Shown piece by piece: positions 47,502 to 56,688 of a DNA stretch of 64,000 nucleotides. How positions within the stretch are numbered: the stretch's first letter is position 1; every line of letters begins with the position of its first letter. Where the stretch lies: contig NZ_JAVDYC010000001.1 of NCBI RefSeq assembly GCF_031458255.1, forward strand, positions 9,678,699-9,742,698, in the 5' to 3' direction. The DNA comes from Catenuloplanes niger (GTDB lineage: Bacteria; Actinomycetota; Actinomycetes; Mycobacteriales; Micromonosporaceae). Under the pieces are notes generated by a model, which made no database searches, was not told the origin of the DNA, and saw only the letters and a list, made by a program, of their open reading frames with translations. The translations under genes were made by a program, and so were the position numbers.

Positions 47502-50429
47502 GTGGCGGGCGGGGGCTTCGAGTACCGGGTTCTCGGGCCGCTCGAGGTGTGGTGGGACGGTGCGCCGGTGCGGCTGGGCGGGCCGCGGCACCGGGCGTTG
47601 CTGGCCGCGTTGCTGGCGCGGGCCGGCACGGTGGTCTCCGCGGCGCGGCTCGCCGAGATGCTGTGGGAGTCGCCGCCGCCGCGCGCCACGGAACTGCTCT
47701 GGGTGCGGGTCGCCGAGGTGCGACGGGCGATGCGTGAGGTCAGCGGCCGGCCGGCGACCGAGCTGGAGACGCACGACCAGGGTTATCTGCTCCGGGTGCC
47801 GGACGACGCGGTGGACCGGTGGCGGTTCGAGCGGATGGTCGCGGACGGGCTGGGCGCGGGCCGGCGGGGCGACCATCGGGCGGCGGCCGCGCGGCAGCGG
47901 GCGGCGCTCGCGCTGTGGCGGGGGCCGGCGTTCGCGGACGTGGCGGATCGGTCGTGGGTGGAGGCGGAGGCGGCGCGCCTGGCGGAGCTGCGGATCCGGG
48001 CGATCGAGGCGCGCGGGGACGCGGATCTGGCCGTGGGACGGCACGAGGAGATGATCGCCGAGCTGGTCGCGCTGGTCGCGGAGCATCCGCTGAACGAGCG
48101 GTTCTGGGGGCAGCTCATGCGCGCCCGGTTCCGGGCCGGCCGGACCGGCGAGGCGGTGGCCACGTTCGGTGCGGCCCGCCGGGAACTGGCCGAGCGGCTC
48201 GGCGTCGAACCCGGCCCGGACCTGCAACGACTGCACACCACGATCCTGCGCGCGGACGCCACCGAAGCTGACGCCACCGGAGCACGTGACGCCGCCGGAG
48301 CACCTGACGCCGCCGGAGCGGGAGAGGCCGCCGGGACGCGAGGCACGTCCGCGGCCCGGGACGCCGCGGACGCGGGGAACGGCGCGCCGGCCCGGTCGGT
48401 GGCGCGGCCGCTGACCAGCTTCGTCGGCCGGGAGCGGGAACTGGCCGCGGCCGGCCGGCTGCTGGGCGCGCACCGCCTGGTCACCGTCACCGGCGTCGGC
48501 GGGGTCGGCAAGACCCGGCTCGCCGCCGAGGTCGCCGGGCGGGCACGCACCGCCTGGCTGGTCGAGCTGGCCGCGCTGGAACAGCCGGACCTGCTCGCCG
48601 ACGCGGTCGGTGACGCCCTGGGCCTGCCGTCGCACCCGGCCCGGCCCCGCACCGGCCTGGTCCTCGACCACCTGCGCGCGGTCGACGGGCTGCTCGTCCT
48701 GGACAACTGCGAGCACCTGACGGACGCGGCCGCCGGATTCGCCGCCGCGCTGCTGGCCGCATGCCCGGGCATGCGTGTCCTCGCGACCAGCCGGGAGCGG
48801 CTCGGCATCACCGGCGAGGCGCTGCTGCCCCTGCACGGCCTCGCGCTGCCCGGCACCGGGGAGGACGACGCGGAGTCCGCCGGCCGCGCGCCGGCGGTGC
48901 GGCTCTTCGCCGAGCGGGCCCGCGCCGCCGACCCCGGGTTCGCCCTGGCCGACGGGACGGCGGCCGCGGTCGCCGCGATCTGCCGGAAGCTGGACGGTGT
49001 CCCGCTGGCGATCGAGTTGGCCGCCGCGCGGATGAACGCGTTCTCGCCCGGTGAGCTCGCGGCCCGGCTCGACGACCGGTTCGGGTTGCTGAGCCGCGGT
49101 GACCGGACGGCCGCGCCGCGGCACCGGACGCTGCACGCGGTCGTCGACTGGAGCTACCGGCTGCTCGACGCGGACGAACGCCGGCTGTTCACCGTGCTGA
49201 GCGCGTTCGCCGGCCGCTTCGGCCTGGACTGGGCGGAGCAGCTCGCCGCGGACCACTTCCCGCCGGCCGAGGTGGCCCGGCTGGTCGCGGCGCTGGTCGA
49301 CAAGTCGCTGCTGCTGCGCGAGGCGGACCGGTACCGGATGCTGGAGACGCTGCGCGCGTACGGGCTGGAGCGCCTCGACGCGCGGGGCGAGCTGACGACG
49401 GTCCGGGACCGGCACGCCGCGCTGGTGGCCGGGCTCGCGGACACGCTGTGGAACGAGCGGGTCGGCAGCGCCCGGGAGCGGTGGATGCACCTGCTCGACA
49501 CCACGATGGAGCAGTTCCGGGCCGCGATGGAGTGGGCGGTCGCCCGGGACGACGCCGCCACCGCGCTGCGGGTCGCCGCCGCGCTCTGCACGTACTGGCA
49601 CAGCCGCGGCCAGTACGTGGTCGGCCGGCGCTGGACGACGCTCGCGCTCGAGGCGCGCGGCCCGGTGCCGCCGGCCGTGCGGGCCCGGGCGCTGAGCGGC
49701 CTGACGCTGCTCACCTCGATGCAGGGCGACCTGGCCGCGTCCCGGGCCGCCGGCCGGGAGGCCGCCACGATCTTCACCCGGACGGGCGACCGGCGTGGGT
49801 ACGGTCTGGCGCTGCGCCGCCTCGCCACGGCGGAGGGTTTCGGCGGTTCGCACGACCGGGCCGACGAGCTGATGGCCGAGTCGCACGCCGTGGCCGTGGC
49901 CGCGGACTGGCCGTGGCTGCTCGGCTGGACGCTCACCCAGCAGGGCCTGTCCGCCAGCGCACGCGGCGACTGGGGGTTGACGGCCGCGTTGAGTGCCGAG
50001 GCGGAGTCGGTGCTGCGCGACGTGGGTGATCCGGAGGTGCTGGCCTACGCCTGGCTGCTGCGCGCGGAGGCGGCCCGCAACCTCTCCGGTCCGCTGGCCG
50101 GCGCCGCCGGGCTGTGCCGCGCGCTGCGCGCATTCGCCGAGCACCGCCTGCTGTGGGGCACGTCGCTGGCGTTGTTCTACGCGTCGCTGGTCTACGGCGA
50201 CCTGGGCCGGCCGCGGCACGAGGTGATGCTGCTGTCCGCCGGTCACGAGGTGCGCCGGGCCGCCGGCGGCAGCTTCTTCTCCTGGCTCGCCGAGCAGCAG
50301 GAGCGGGAGCTGGCCGGGCTGCGGCGGGAGCTGGGTGACGAGGACTTCGAGGTGCAGTGGCGGACCGGCCGCATCCGCCCGCTCGCGGCCCTGGTCGACG
50401 AGGTCTGCGCGGATCTGAAGGTCGCGTGA
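47502..50429 (+). CDS. AfsR/SARP-type regulator with NB-ARC switch
   Basis: A 975-aa regulator. Residues about 5-95 form the OmpR-like winged helix of SARP proteins (YRVLGPLEVWWDG, then GGPRHRALLAALL). A BTAD domain follows (about 98-245). After an Ala/Asp-rich linker there is an NB-ARC ATPase with P-loop GVGGVGKT near 330 and LLVLDNCEHL as Walker B. The last about 350 residues are helical repeats. Such regulators activate antibiotic or developmental genes when the ATPase switch opens. GTG 47502 lies 7 bases after tagcct, suggesting a leaderless transcript. Its target is not evident; no biosynthetic cluster is adjacent. Confidence 0.9.
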   Translation: MAGGGFEYRVLGPLEVWWDGAPVRLGGPRHRALLAALLARAGTVVSAARLAEMLWESPPPRATELLWVRVAEVRRAMREVSGRPATELETHDQGYLLRVPDDAVDRWRFERMVADGLGAGRRGDHRAAAARQRAALALWRGPAFADVADRSWVEAEAARLAELRIRAIEARGDADLAVGRHEEMIAELVALVAEHPLNERFWGQLMRARFRAGRTGEAVATFGAARRELAERLGVEPGPDLQRLHTTILRADATEADATGARDAAGAPDAAGAGEAAGTRGTSAARDAADAGNGAPARSVARPLTSFVGRERELAAAGRLLGAHRLVTVTGVGGVGKTRLAAEVAGRARTAWLVELAALEQPDLLADAVGDALGLPSHPARPRTGLVLDHLRAVDGLLVLDNCEHLTDAAAGFAAALLAACPGMRVLATSRERLGITGEALLPLHGLALPGTGEDDAESAGRAPAVRLFAERARAADPGFALADGTAAAVAAICRKLDGVPLAIELAAARMNAFSPGELAARLDDRFGLLSRGDRTAAPRHRTLHAVVDWSYRLLDADERRLFTVLSAFAGRFGLDWAEQLAADHFPPAEVARLVAALVDKSLLLREADRYRMLETLRAYGLERLDARGELTTVRDRHAALVAGLADTLWNERVGSARERWMHLLDTTMEQFRAAMEWAVARDDAATALRVAAALCTYWHSRGQYVVGRRWTTLALEARGPVPPAVRARALSGLTLLTSMQGDLAASRAAGREAATIFTRTGDRRGYGLALRRLATAEGFGGSHDRADELMAESHAVAVAADWPWLLGWTLTQQGLSASARGDWGLTAALSAEAESVLRDVGDPEVLAYAWLLRAEAARNLSGPLAGAAGLCRALRAFAEHRLLWGTSLALFYASLVYGDLGRPRHEVMLLSAGHEVRRAAGGSFFSWLAEQQERELAGLRRELGDEDFEVQWRTGRIRPLAALVDEVCADLKVA

Positions 50430-50453
50430 AGGCGGTGCGCCGACGATCGCGGG

Positions 50454-50993
50454 ATGTTCCTCGCACTCACTGACGCGTACCGCCTGGTCAGGTCTCGTTT
50501 CCGGTCCCGCGTCGACCCGTTCGCCACGCTGGCGTCGCCGATGCGGGTGTGGCCGCACCACCTGGACGCGCTGATCCACATGAACAACGGCACGTACCTG
50601 ACGCTGGCCACGTTCGCCCGCTGGGAGTTCGTGATCCGCAGCGGGTACGGCGACATCTTCCGCAGGCTCGGCTGGTACGGCGTGATCGCCGGCCAGGTGG
50701 TCCGCTACCGGCGTGGCCTGCGGTTGTGGCAGCGTTTCGCGGTCGAGACGCGCTTCCTCGGCCTGGACGGCCCGAACATCGTCTTCGAGCACCGTTTCGT
50801 GCGTGGCGGCGAGGTCGTCGCGCGGGTGATCGCCTGTATCCGCATGCTCGACCGCCGCGGTGGCACCGTGCGGCGCGAGGACCTGCTCGCCGCCGTGCCG
50901 GACCCGCGGATCACCGACGTCCCGGAGTGGGCCGCCCGGTGGACCGCGGTCGCCCGCATGCCGATGACGGAGGCCGACGTGCTGGTGGACTGA
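50454..50993 (+). CDS. Hotdog-fold thioesterase-like protein
   Basis: A 179-aa protein with a 4HBT/THEM6-like hotdog pattern: VWPHHLDALIHMNNGTYL near residues 31-50, where HMNNG marks the active-site loop, then RLGWYGVIAG and a second strand-rich part. Acyl-CoA thioester hydrolysis is likely; the substrate is unknown. It has the same orientation as the SARP gene, 24 bp away, so it may be co-transcribed. It ends in a hairpin. Confidence 0.8.
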   Translation: MFLALTDAYRLVRSRFRSRVDPFATLASPMRVWPHHLDALIHMNNGTYLTLATFARWEFVIRSGYGDIFRRLGWYGVIAGQVVRYRRGLRLWQRFAVETRFLGLDGPNIVFEHRFVRGGEVVARVIACIRMLDRRGGTVRREDLLAAVPDPRITDVPEWAARWTAVARMPMTEADVLVD

Positions 50994-51023
50994 CCGGGGG
51001 CACGGCGCACGCCGTACCCCCGG
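50994..51023. terminator. Bidirectional terminator
   Basis: The stem ccgggggcacggc / gccgtacccccgg (one internal mismatch) has a 4-nt loop and sits between the convergent thioesterase and DUF305 genes. Confidence 0.65.
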
Positions 51024-51030
51024 GTGGGTG

Positions 51031-51639
51031 TCAGATCGTGCCCGCGCTGATCTTCAGCATCAGCTGGATCTGGGCGGTGCGGGAGTCGTCGATGCTCTTG
51101 GCGAGCGCCTTCGCGTCCGGGTTCTCGCCCTCGGTGGTCTCGGTCTTCGCCATCTCGACCGCGTTGTGCTGGTGGCCGGTGAACAGCGCGAGGAACGTGC
51201 CGTCGAAGTCGGCCGTGGGCGTGTCGCGCAGCGACTCGATCTCCTCGGGCGTGGTGGCCGGCAGACCGCCGTGGTCGGCGTGCAGGTTGACGTCGGTGTC
51301 GGCGCGGTCGGCCTCACCCCAGGCGGTCAGCCACGACTTCATGGTCGCGATCTCGTCCTTCTGGGTGGCGACGACCGCGGAGGCGAGCGTCTTCAGCTCG
51401 TCGCTGGTGGCCTTCTCGGTGGCGATCTCCGCCATCTGGACGCCCTGCTCGTGGTGGTTGACCATCATCTGCAGGAACATCACGTCGTGGTCGTTGCGCC
51501 CGCCGGTGTTCGCGGCGGCCGTGGCACCGCCCGCGGGCGTCGGGTCGGCGGACGGCGTGGCGGGGGCGGTGCCGCAGGCGGTCAGGAGCGCGGTCAGGGC
51601 GGTGACGGCGAGCAGGGCGGCGGCGGGGCGGCGTGTCAT
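51031..51639 (-). CDS. DUF305 lipoprotein
   Basis: A 202-aa surface lipoprotein. The signal MTRRPAAALLAVTALTALLTAC ends in a lipobox with acylated Cys22. The ferritin-like four-helix DUF305 domain contains MMVNHHEQGVQMA and, near the end, GHQHNAVEMA, the paired histidine motifs of the family that suggest metal (copper or iron) binding. ATG 51639 follows aggaag. It is next to two copper-dependent LPMO genes, which makes a copper-handling role attractive but unproven. Confidence 0.88.
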   Translation of the reverse strand: MTRRPAAALLAVTALTALLTACGTAPATPSADPTPAGGATAAANTGGRNDHDVMFLQMMVNHHEQGVQMAEIATEKATSDELKTLASAVVATQKDEIATMKSWLTAWGEADRADTDVNLHADHGGLPATTPEEIESLRDTPTADFDGTFLALFTGHQHNAVEMAKTETTEGENPDAKALAKSIDDSRTAQIQLMLKISAGTI

Positions 51640-51679
51640 GGTGGGCTTCCTAGCGATCTTCAACGGTGGGCGAGGGGGA

Positions 51680-51717
51680 CCGTGCGGGACCCGCCGGTCG
51701 GAACGGGTCCCGCACGG
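51680..51717. terminator. Terminator of the first LPMO gene
   Basis: Perfect 13-bp arms ccgtgcgggaccc (51680-51692) and gggtcccgcacgg (51705-51717), starting 4 bp after the LPMO stop on the minus strand. Confidence 0.8.
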
Positions 51718-51721
51718 AGAA

Positions 51722-52564
51722 TCACTTGACCGGCAGCCAGAGCGCGAGGACGATCGGCGGCTCCCAGCCGGGCAGCGTGGTGTGGCCCTGGCGGCACTCG
51801 TAGGTGACGCCCTCGAACGTGACCCTGTCGCCGGTCCGGTACGCGGTCCAGCTCTTCCAGTCGGTCGCGGCACCGCTGCCGGTGTTGCCGCCACCCGTGT
51901 TGCCGCCGGTGTTGCCGCCGGTGGCCGGTGCGGACGTGCCGGCCGACGCGGACGGCGACGCGGGCGCCGGGTTCGCGGGCTGCTGCGGGGCGGGCTGCTG
52001 GGGTGCGGGCTGCTCCGGGGCCGGTGCCGGCTTGGCCGGCGTGTTGCCGCCGGTGCCGCCCACGTTCAGGTCGACGCAGTTGTAGAACGCCATCGGCGTG
52101 TCCGCGATGTTCCACACGGCCAGCACCTTGATCCTGCCGGAGTAGCCGCTCAGGTTCACCTGGTGCCGCACGGTGGCGGACGGCTGCGCGCCCTTGTCGT
52201 CGAACTCCGCGATCTTCTTGGTGCCGACGAAGTACTGCCACGTCGACGTCTTGTGCCGGGCGGTCAGCACCCAGCTGAACGTGGTGGACGTGCCGACGTT
52301 CGTCACCGGCCAGGCCCGCGAGTCGTCCTTCAGCACCGAGAACTGCGAGAGGCCACCGTCGCAGCTGGTCAGGCCCTTCGGGCCCTCGACCGACTGCGGC
52401 TCGAACTGGATGTTGCCGCAGTCCTTGGCCGCGCCGCTCGCGCAGTTCGCCTGCCGGCTCGGCGGCGACGATATGTAACCGTGCGCGCTGGCCGGCGACG
52501 CGACCACCAGGGAACCGGCGACGGTGCCCAGCGCGAGCAGGGAGGTGGTGAGGGTTCTACGCAT
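51722..52564 (-). CDS. Secreted AA10 lytic polysaccharide monooxygenase with CBM5/12
   Basis: A 280-aa exported copper enzyme that oxidatively cleaves crystalline chitin or cellulose. The Sec signal ends ASA, leaving mature His1 in HGYISSPPSRQ. The second copper-brace histidine is in LTARHKTSTWQYF. A Gly/Asn/Pro linker (about 200-235) leads to a C-terminal CBM5/12 chitin-binding module with the WKSWTAYRTGDRV and CRQGHTTLPGWEPP signatures. ATG 52564 follows gaaggagc. It is closely similar to the second LPMO at 53050, so they are tandem paralogues, each with its own terminator. Confidence 0.93.
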   Translation of the reverse strand: MRRTLTTSLLALGTVAGSLVVASPASAHGYISSPPSRQANCASGAAKDCGNIQFEPQSVEGPKGLTSCDGGLSQFSVLKDDSRAWPVTNVGTSTTFSWVLTARHKTSTWQYFVGTKKIAEFDDKGAQPSATVRHQVNLSGYSGRIKVLAVWNIADTPMAFYNCVDLNVGGTGGNTPAKPAPAPEQPAPQQPAPQQPANPAPASPSASAGTSAPATGGNTGGNTGGGNTGSGAATDWKSWTAYRTGDRVTFEGVTYECRQGHTTLPGWEPPIVLALWLPVK

Positions 52565-53006
52565 GACGAACGGTGCTCCTTCGTAGGACGGACGCGCCTC
52601 TGTGATCACCCGGCCCCTGGTGTCACTCAGCGTGGAACTCACGCTAGAAGAGGGGCACCTAAAGTAAGATCATGCGTTCCCTAAATCTTCTTTATGATCT
52701 TCTCCCGGCCCGGTGCGCGGGCGGTCCGAGGCCGGATCGGAGCTGCGGTGTCGCGTCCTCCGCGGCCATCGTGGACGGTCCCGGCCACAGCGCGCCGCCG
52801 GCCGTCAACGGATAGATCCAGATCACATTCCCGCCGGGTACGGCCGGCCGTGCGCCCCGGCGCCGGGCGCTCACCGGCGTCCCATCGTCCGGGCATGCGC
52901 GCCCCGGGCCCGCCACGTGAGCGGATCGACGGCCCGTCCGCCGGCGGAGCCGGCTCCGAGCGGATGCGCGCCGCCCGGCGTACCCGGGAAGGGGTTCTGA
53001 TCGGTT
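52565..53006. other. Intergenic region between the two LPMO genes
   Basis: About 440 bp without a supportable gene. It holds the leader of the first LPMO: an AT-rich stretch at 52655-52705 with the inverted repeat aagatcat (52666-52673) / atgatctt (52694-52701), a possible operator. The rest is high-GC with no clear signal. An open frame at 52694-53128 on the + strand has no codon-phase support and runs antisense into the second LPMO. Confidence 0.5.
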
Positions 53007-53046
53007 GCCGGTCCGGGCACCGCACCGCGGCGATGCCCGGACCGGC
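53007..53046. terminator. Terminator of the second LPMO gene
   Basis: Perfect 13-bp arms gccggtccgggca (53007-53019) and tgcccggaccggc (53034-53046), starting 3 bp after the stop on the minus strand. Confidence 0.8.
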
Positions 53047-53049
53047 GGA

Positions 53050-53793
53050 TCAGACGCGGTCCCAGAGGGCGGGCACGTGCGGCGGCTCCCAGCCCGCGAT
53101 CGCGGTGTGCGACTGCGTGCAGCGGTAACTCGCGCCGCCGTAGGTCACGATCGCACCGACGGTGTAGCCGGTGCCGGCCGCCCAGGTGCCACCGGCCGGC
53201 GGCGTGACCGGCGGCTGCGTCGGCGTGGCGGGCGGCCGGGGCGTGGCCGGCGGCTGCGTCGGCGGTGTGGTGGTGCCGCCGCCGAACTGCAGGTCCACGC
53301 AGGCGTAGAACGCGTTCGGCGTGTCCGCGACGTTCCACACCGCGAGCACCCGCTGCCGGCCGCCGTAGCCGCCGAAGTTGACGGTGTGCCGCACGGTCGC
53401 GCCCGGCTGCGCACCGCCGTCGTTGAACTCCGCGACCTTGGCCGACCCGATGAAGTACTGCCAGGTGCTGGTCGCGTGCCGGGCGGTCAGCACCCAGTTG
53501 AACGTGACGCTGGACCCGACCGAGGTGGCCGGCCAGCCCTTCGACTCGTCGTCCAGCTGCGCGAACCGGCCGACGCCGCCGCTGCACCGGGTGCGGCCCT
53601 TCGGCGCCTCGACGGACTGCGGCTCCCACTGGATGTCGCCGCAGTTGGCAACCGTGCCGCTGGCGCAGAGCGCCTGCCGGCTCGGCGGCGAGGAGATGTA
53701 CCCGTGCGCGCCGGCCGGCGACACGGCGACGAACGTGGTGGCGAGGACGGACAGCGGCGTGAGCAGGGCCAGGGTGACGAGGGGTCTCCGCAT
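53050..53793 (-). CDS. Secreted AA10 lytic polysaccharide monooxygenase with CBM5/12, second copy
   Basis: A 247-aa paralogue of the gene at 51722. The mature protein begins HGYISSPPSRQALC after a Sec signal ending in AGA. The second copper ligand is in LTARHATSTWQYF. The linker is shorter and made of Thr/Pro/Ala (PPATPRPPATPTQPP), and the CBM5/12 module reads AAGTGYTVGAIVTYGG then CTQSHTAIAGWEPP. The ribosome site cgaaggag and following cccgtcATG match that of the first copy, pointing to a duplication including the leader. Chitin is the likely substrate. Confidence 0.93.
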   Translation of the reverse strand: MRRPLVTLALLTPLSVLATTFVAVSPAGAHGYISSPPSRQALCASGTVANCGDIQWEPQSVEAPKGRTRCSGGVGRFAQLDDESKGWPATSVGSSVTFNWVLTARHATSTWQYFIGSAKVAEFNDGGAQPGATVRHTVNFGGYGGRQRVLAVWNVADTPNAFYACVDLQFGGGTTTPPTQPPATPRPPATPTQPPVTPPAGGTWAAGTGYTVGAIVTYGGASYRCTQSHTAIAGWEPPHVPALWDRV

Positions 53794-53938
53794 GACGGGC
53801 TCCTTCGAGTGGGGGGATCCACGGGCCGCGGCCGATGCCTGCGCGCTGCTGCTCGTTTCCCGCACAGCGCTGCGGCCCAACCGCCGGAACGCCCTCCACC
53901 AGGCGCCTGACGTGCCAGCCAGTCTACTGAAAACCTAA

Positions 53939-54880
53939 TTAACAGTAAACGCCGAATCCATCGAAGACGGTACGCAGTTCGCTCCTCCGCCGTTCCAGGT
54001 GTTCCGGGGTGAACCGCCGCGGGCCGCCCTCGATCCACATGATCAGGTAGAGGTAGGCCCGGTAGGCGCGCAGCCGTCGCGCCTCCGCCGCCCCGAAGGT
54101 GCCGCCCGCCTCCCGGTAACCGGCCAGGAAGTCCTCGTCGATCTCGCCGAACAGCGACAGCGACGGGAGGTCCGCGACCGGGTCACCCCAGAACGCGCGC
54201 TCCGCGTCGATCAGCCCGGTGACCCGCCCCCGCGACATCAGGATGTTGCCGTCCCACAGGTCGAAGTGGACCAGCACCGGCGTGGTCACCTCGTCCAGGC
54301 CCGCCCGGTCGATCAGGCGCCGGATCCGCTCGGCCGGCATCGGCAGCGCGACGCCGTACTCCGCCGCGTCCGCGAGGAGCGCGCCGACCATGCCGTCGAA
54401 CGCCTCCGGCCAGCCGGCCCGCAGCGGATCCGCCGGATATCCGAACCCGCCCGCACCGGTGATCGTGTGCAGCCGCGCGAGATGCCCACCGAGCTCGTGA
54501 CGCAGGCGCGCCCGCGCCGCCGGCGAGTAGTGCCGCAGGTGCTCCGCCACGGTCCCGCCCGGCAACTCCGTCATCACCAGCAGGTCCGGCTCCGCGTGCA
54601 CCACCTCCGGCACCGGCGCCCGCCCGGCCGCGCGCTCGTAGTAGAGCGCCTCCGCCGCCAGCAGCCCGTGCTCGTAGCGCATCACCGGCGCCTCCGCCGG
54701 CGGCGCCACCTTGAGAACCAGTCGCGCACCGTCCGTCAGCCGCAGCCGGAAGACCGTGTTGAACGTCCCCCCGGCGAGCTCCCGCACGTCCGCGAGCCCG
54801 GCCGTCACCCCGGCCCGGCCGAGCACGTCCTCGATCCGCTCCCGCGGGAACTCCCGCCGATAACCATGCTCGATCACCAT
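53939..54880 (-). CDS. Aminoglycoside phosphotransferase (APH)-like kinase
   Basis: A 313-aa small-molecule kinase of the APH/choline kinase fold. ELAGGTFNTVFRLRL is the nucleotide loop, LVLKVAPP holds the lysine, LVHFDLWDGNIL is the catalytic H-x-D-x(4)-N loop near residue 202, and GLIDAERAFWGDP is the metal-binding segment. Real substrates of such actinomycete paralogues vary (antibiotics, homoserine, fructosamine), so resistance cannot be assumed. It has the same orientation as rnhA, 9 bp downstream of that gene's stop, and may be co-transcribed. Confidence 0.88.
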   Translation of the reverse strand: MVIEHGYRREFPRERIEDVLGRAGVTAGLADVRELAGGTFNTVFRLRLTDGARLVLKVAPPAEAPVMRYEHGLLAAEALYYERAAGRAPVPEVVHAEPDLLVMTELPGGTVAEHLRHYSPAARARLRHELGGHLARLHTITGAGGFGYPADPLRAGWPEAFDGMVGALLADAAEYGVALPMPAERIRRLIDRAGLDEVTTPVLVHFDLWDGNILMSRGRVTGLIDAERAFWGDPVADLPSLSLFGEIDEDFLAGYREAGGTFGAAEARRLRAYRAYLYLIMWIEGGPRRFTPEHLERRRSELRTVFDGFGVYC

Positions 54881-54889
54881 CCGCCGAGG

Positions 54890-55351
54890 CTAACCCCGGG
54901 CCGGCTGGGCCGCCGCGACCGCGTTCTCCAGGCCCTTGGCGGCGAGGCGGTCGGCGCGCTCGTTCTCGACGTGGCCGGCGTGGCCCTTGACCCAGTGCCA
55001 CTCGACGGTGTGCCGCTTGCAGGCCTCGTCCAGCCGCTGCCAGAGGTCCGCGTTCTTGACCGGCTTCCGGTCCTTGGTCTGCCAGCCGTTGCGCTTCCAC
55101 CCCTTGATCCAGGTGGTGATGCCGTTGCGCACGTACGTGCTGTCCGTGTGGATGTGCACCTCGGACGGGCGGGTCAGTGTCTCCAGCGCCTCGATCGGGG
55201 CCATCAGCTCCATCCGGTTGTTGGTGGTCTCCCCCGCCTCGCCGCCGCACATCTCGCGCTCGTGCTCGCCGTAGCGCAGCAGCGCGCCCCAGCCGCCCGG
55301 ACCGGGGTTCCGGCGGCACGCGCCGTCGGTGAAGATCTCCACGACCGTCAT
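54890..55351 (-). CDS. rnhA: Ribonuclease HI
   Basis: A 153-aa enzyme that cleaves the RNA strand of RNA-DNA hybrids. All family elements are present: [17 protein letters not shown] (first catalytic Asp), [13 protein letters not shown] (Glu), [12 protein letters not shown] (Asp) and [17 protein letters not shown] (His loop and last Asp). The basic handle region [17 protein letters not shown] is also there, as in the E. coli type. ATG 55351 is taken; a start 3 codons upstream is equally possible. Confidence 0.95.
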   Translation of the reverse strand: MTVVEIFTDGACRRNPGPGGWGALLRYGEHEREMCGGEAGETTNNRMELMAPIEALETLTRPSEVHIHTDSTYVRNGITTWIKGWKRNGWQTKDRKPVKNADLWQRLDEACKRHTVEWHWVKGHAGHVENERADRLAAKGLENAVAAAQPARG

Positions 55352-55361
55352 GGCGAGCACC

Positions 55362-56099
55362 CTACGGCAGGGGTGCGACGGGCCGGACGGAGGCGAACTC
55401 GCCGAACTCGTAGCGGGTGGACGGCAGCAGCATCAGCCACTCGTCGACGCCCTGCCACGGGTAGAGGTCGGCGGCGCCGCCGCGGACCACGCGGTCGGCG
55501 TCCTCGGCGTGCCGCGGCCGGGCGTCGGCGGGCGCGTCCGCGTACCCGTCGAGGTAGGTGTCCGCGCACAGGTCCGCGGTGGCGCCCATCGCGGCCAGGC
55601 CGAACGGGTTCTCCGAGGCGGCGGTCGCGCGTTCGTCGCCGAACGTGTCGAGCACGGCGTCCTCGCCGGGCGGGGTGTCGCCGCGGTGCCACAGCGTAGT
55701 GGTGCCGGCGCGGGCCGCGTACTCCCACTCGGCCTCGCTGGGCAGCCGGAACGGCAGTTTCTCCAGCAGTTCGTCCGGCCACTCCAGCCGCGCCACCCGG
55801 TGGTCGTCGCCGTCTGCGTAGTCGTCGGAGTAGTCCGGGAGCCAGTGCCGCACCTGTGCGACGGTCAGCGGGTGCCGGGCCATCAGGAAGCCGTCGACGC
55901 GTACGTCGCGGACCGGGCGCATCTGCGCGAGGTCCGCGGGCGTCAGGCCGCCGTCCTCGAACTCGACGCCGGCCAGCGTCGCCTCCTCGGCCTCGGACAG
56001 GCCCATCCGGAACGTGCCGGCGGGCACCGCACGGAACAGCACCCCGGACGCGGTGTGCCGCCAGGCCGGTCGGCCGCCGGCGGACGTCGTCTCCCACAT
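55362..56099 (-). CDS. Formylglycine-generating-enzyme-like (SUMF1) protein
   Basis: A 245-aa protein with the FGE-sulfatase fold: VPAGTFRMG near residue 26, [29 protein letters not shown] near 118, and the ending RPVAPLP. The family ranges from sulfatase-activating enzymes to ergothioneine-type and peptide-modifying enzymes. The two active-site cysteines of true FGE are not evident in the C-terminal part, so sulfatase activation is unlikely; it may be a lectin-like or non-catalytic member. It is divergent from the SWIM gene across 91 bp. Confidence 0.82.
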   Translation of the reverse strand: MWETTSAGGRPAWRHTASGVLFRAVPAGTFRMGLSEAEEATLAGVEFEDGGLTPADLAQMRPVRDVRVDGFLMARHPLTVAQVRHWLPDYSDDYADGDDHRVARLEWPDELLEKLPFRLPSEAEWEYAARAGTTTLWHRGDTPPGEDAVLDTFGDERATAASENPFGLAAMGATADLCADTYLDGYADAPADARPRHAEDADRVVRGGAADLYPWQGVDEWLMLLPSTRYEFGEFASVRPVAPLP

Positions 56100-56190
56100 G
56101 ACCGGAGATCATGCCAGAGCGCCAGGTCACCGGTTTTTGTCGCACCGCTCCGATACAACTACGGGCACTTGTTCGTGAGGAGGACTGGTT

Positions 56191-56688
56191 GTGACAAGCG
56201 ATGGCGTCGCCTACGAGCGGCGCAGCGCAGCGCCCGTCGTCGCGCCGGCACGGCCGCGAAAGCTGGCCAAGGTGCCGTTCGTGGAGCTGACGGAGGGACG
56301 GCTGCAGGGGGTGGTGTCCAGCGGCTCGGACATCGAGCGCGTCTACGTGTCGTCGGTGACCGCGGGCGACCACGGGTTGAGCTGCAACACCAACAACAAC
56401 CGCCCGTGCGGCGGGCTCAGCCAGTCGTCGCATGCCTGCAAACACATTGAGGCGATGATCACCGAGGCCGAGTTGCAGTACGGGACGGAGCGGGTGGCCC
56501 GCTACCTGAAGGTCGAGGTGGCCGACGGCGCGAGCGTGATGTCCGCGCTGCACCCGACGTCCGCGCCGAACCGGGCGGCCGAGGTGTTCGCCGGCTTCCT
56601 GCGCCACCTGGCCTACCTGGAGCTGCCGGCCGGCACCGATCCGCTGCCGGAGTTGCAGTGGTTCCCGGCCGCCGGGGCGGTGCGCTGA
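56191..56688 (+). CDS. SWIM-type zinc-binding protein
   Basis: A 165-aa protein whose middle reads GLSCNTNNNRPCGGLSQ then SHACKHIEAMI, a C-x(n)-C-x(n)-C-x-H array like the SWIM zinc finger (DNA or protein binding). It is much shorter than many SWIM proteins of similar operons. GTG 56191 has gaggagga 8 bases upstream. Its stop shares one base with the next ATG (TGATG at 56686-56690). It heads a five-gene operon with VWA, MoxR and DUF5682 genes. Confidence 0.8.
   Translation: MTSDGVAYERRSAAPVVAPARPRKLAKVPFVELTEGRLQGVVSSGSDIERVYVSSVTAGDHGLSCNTNNNRPCGGLSQSSHACKHIEAMITEAELQYGTERVARYLKVEVADGASVMSALHPTSAPNRAAEVFAGFLRHLAYLELPAGTDPLPELQWFPAAGAVR

Noticed and set aside
46980..50792. A 1270-codon minus-strand frame opposite the SARP regulator
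   Set aside because: Antisense to immunity and SARP genes with clear domains; composition is low-complexity Arg/Gln/Pro/Ala.
52694..53128. A 144-aa ORF between the LPMO genes
   Set aside because: Low-complexity Arg/Ala/Pro content, no ribosome site, and it overlaps the second LPMO antisense and that gene's terminator.
53939..54880. Calling the APH-like kinase an antibiotic-resistance gene
   Set aside because: The motifs show a small-molecule kinase, but the family includes many non-resistance enzymes, and the rnhA neighbourhood gives no resistance context.
55362..56099. Calling the SUMF1-like protein a sulfatase-activating enzyme
   Set aside because: The C-terminal cysteine pair needed for formylglycine formation is not visible and no sulfatase gene is nearby.
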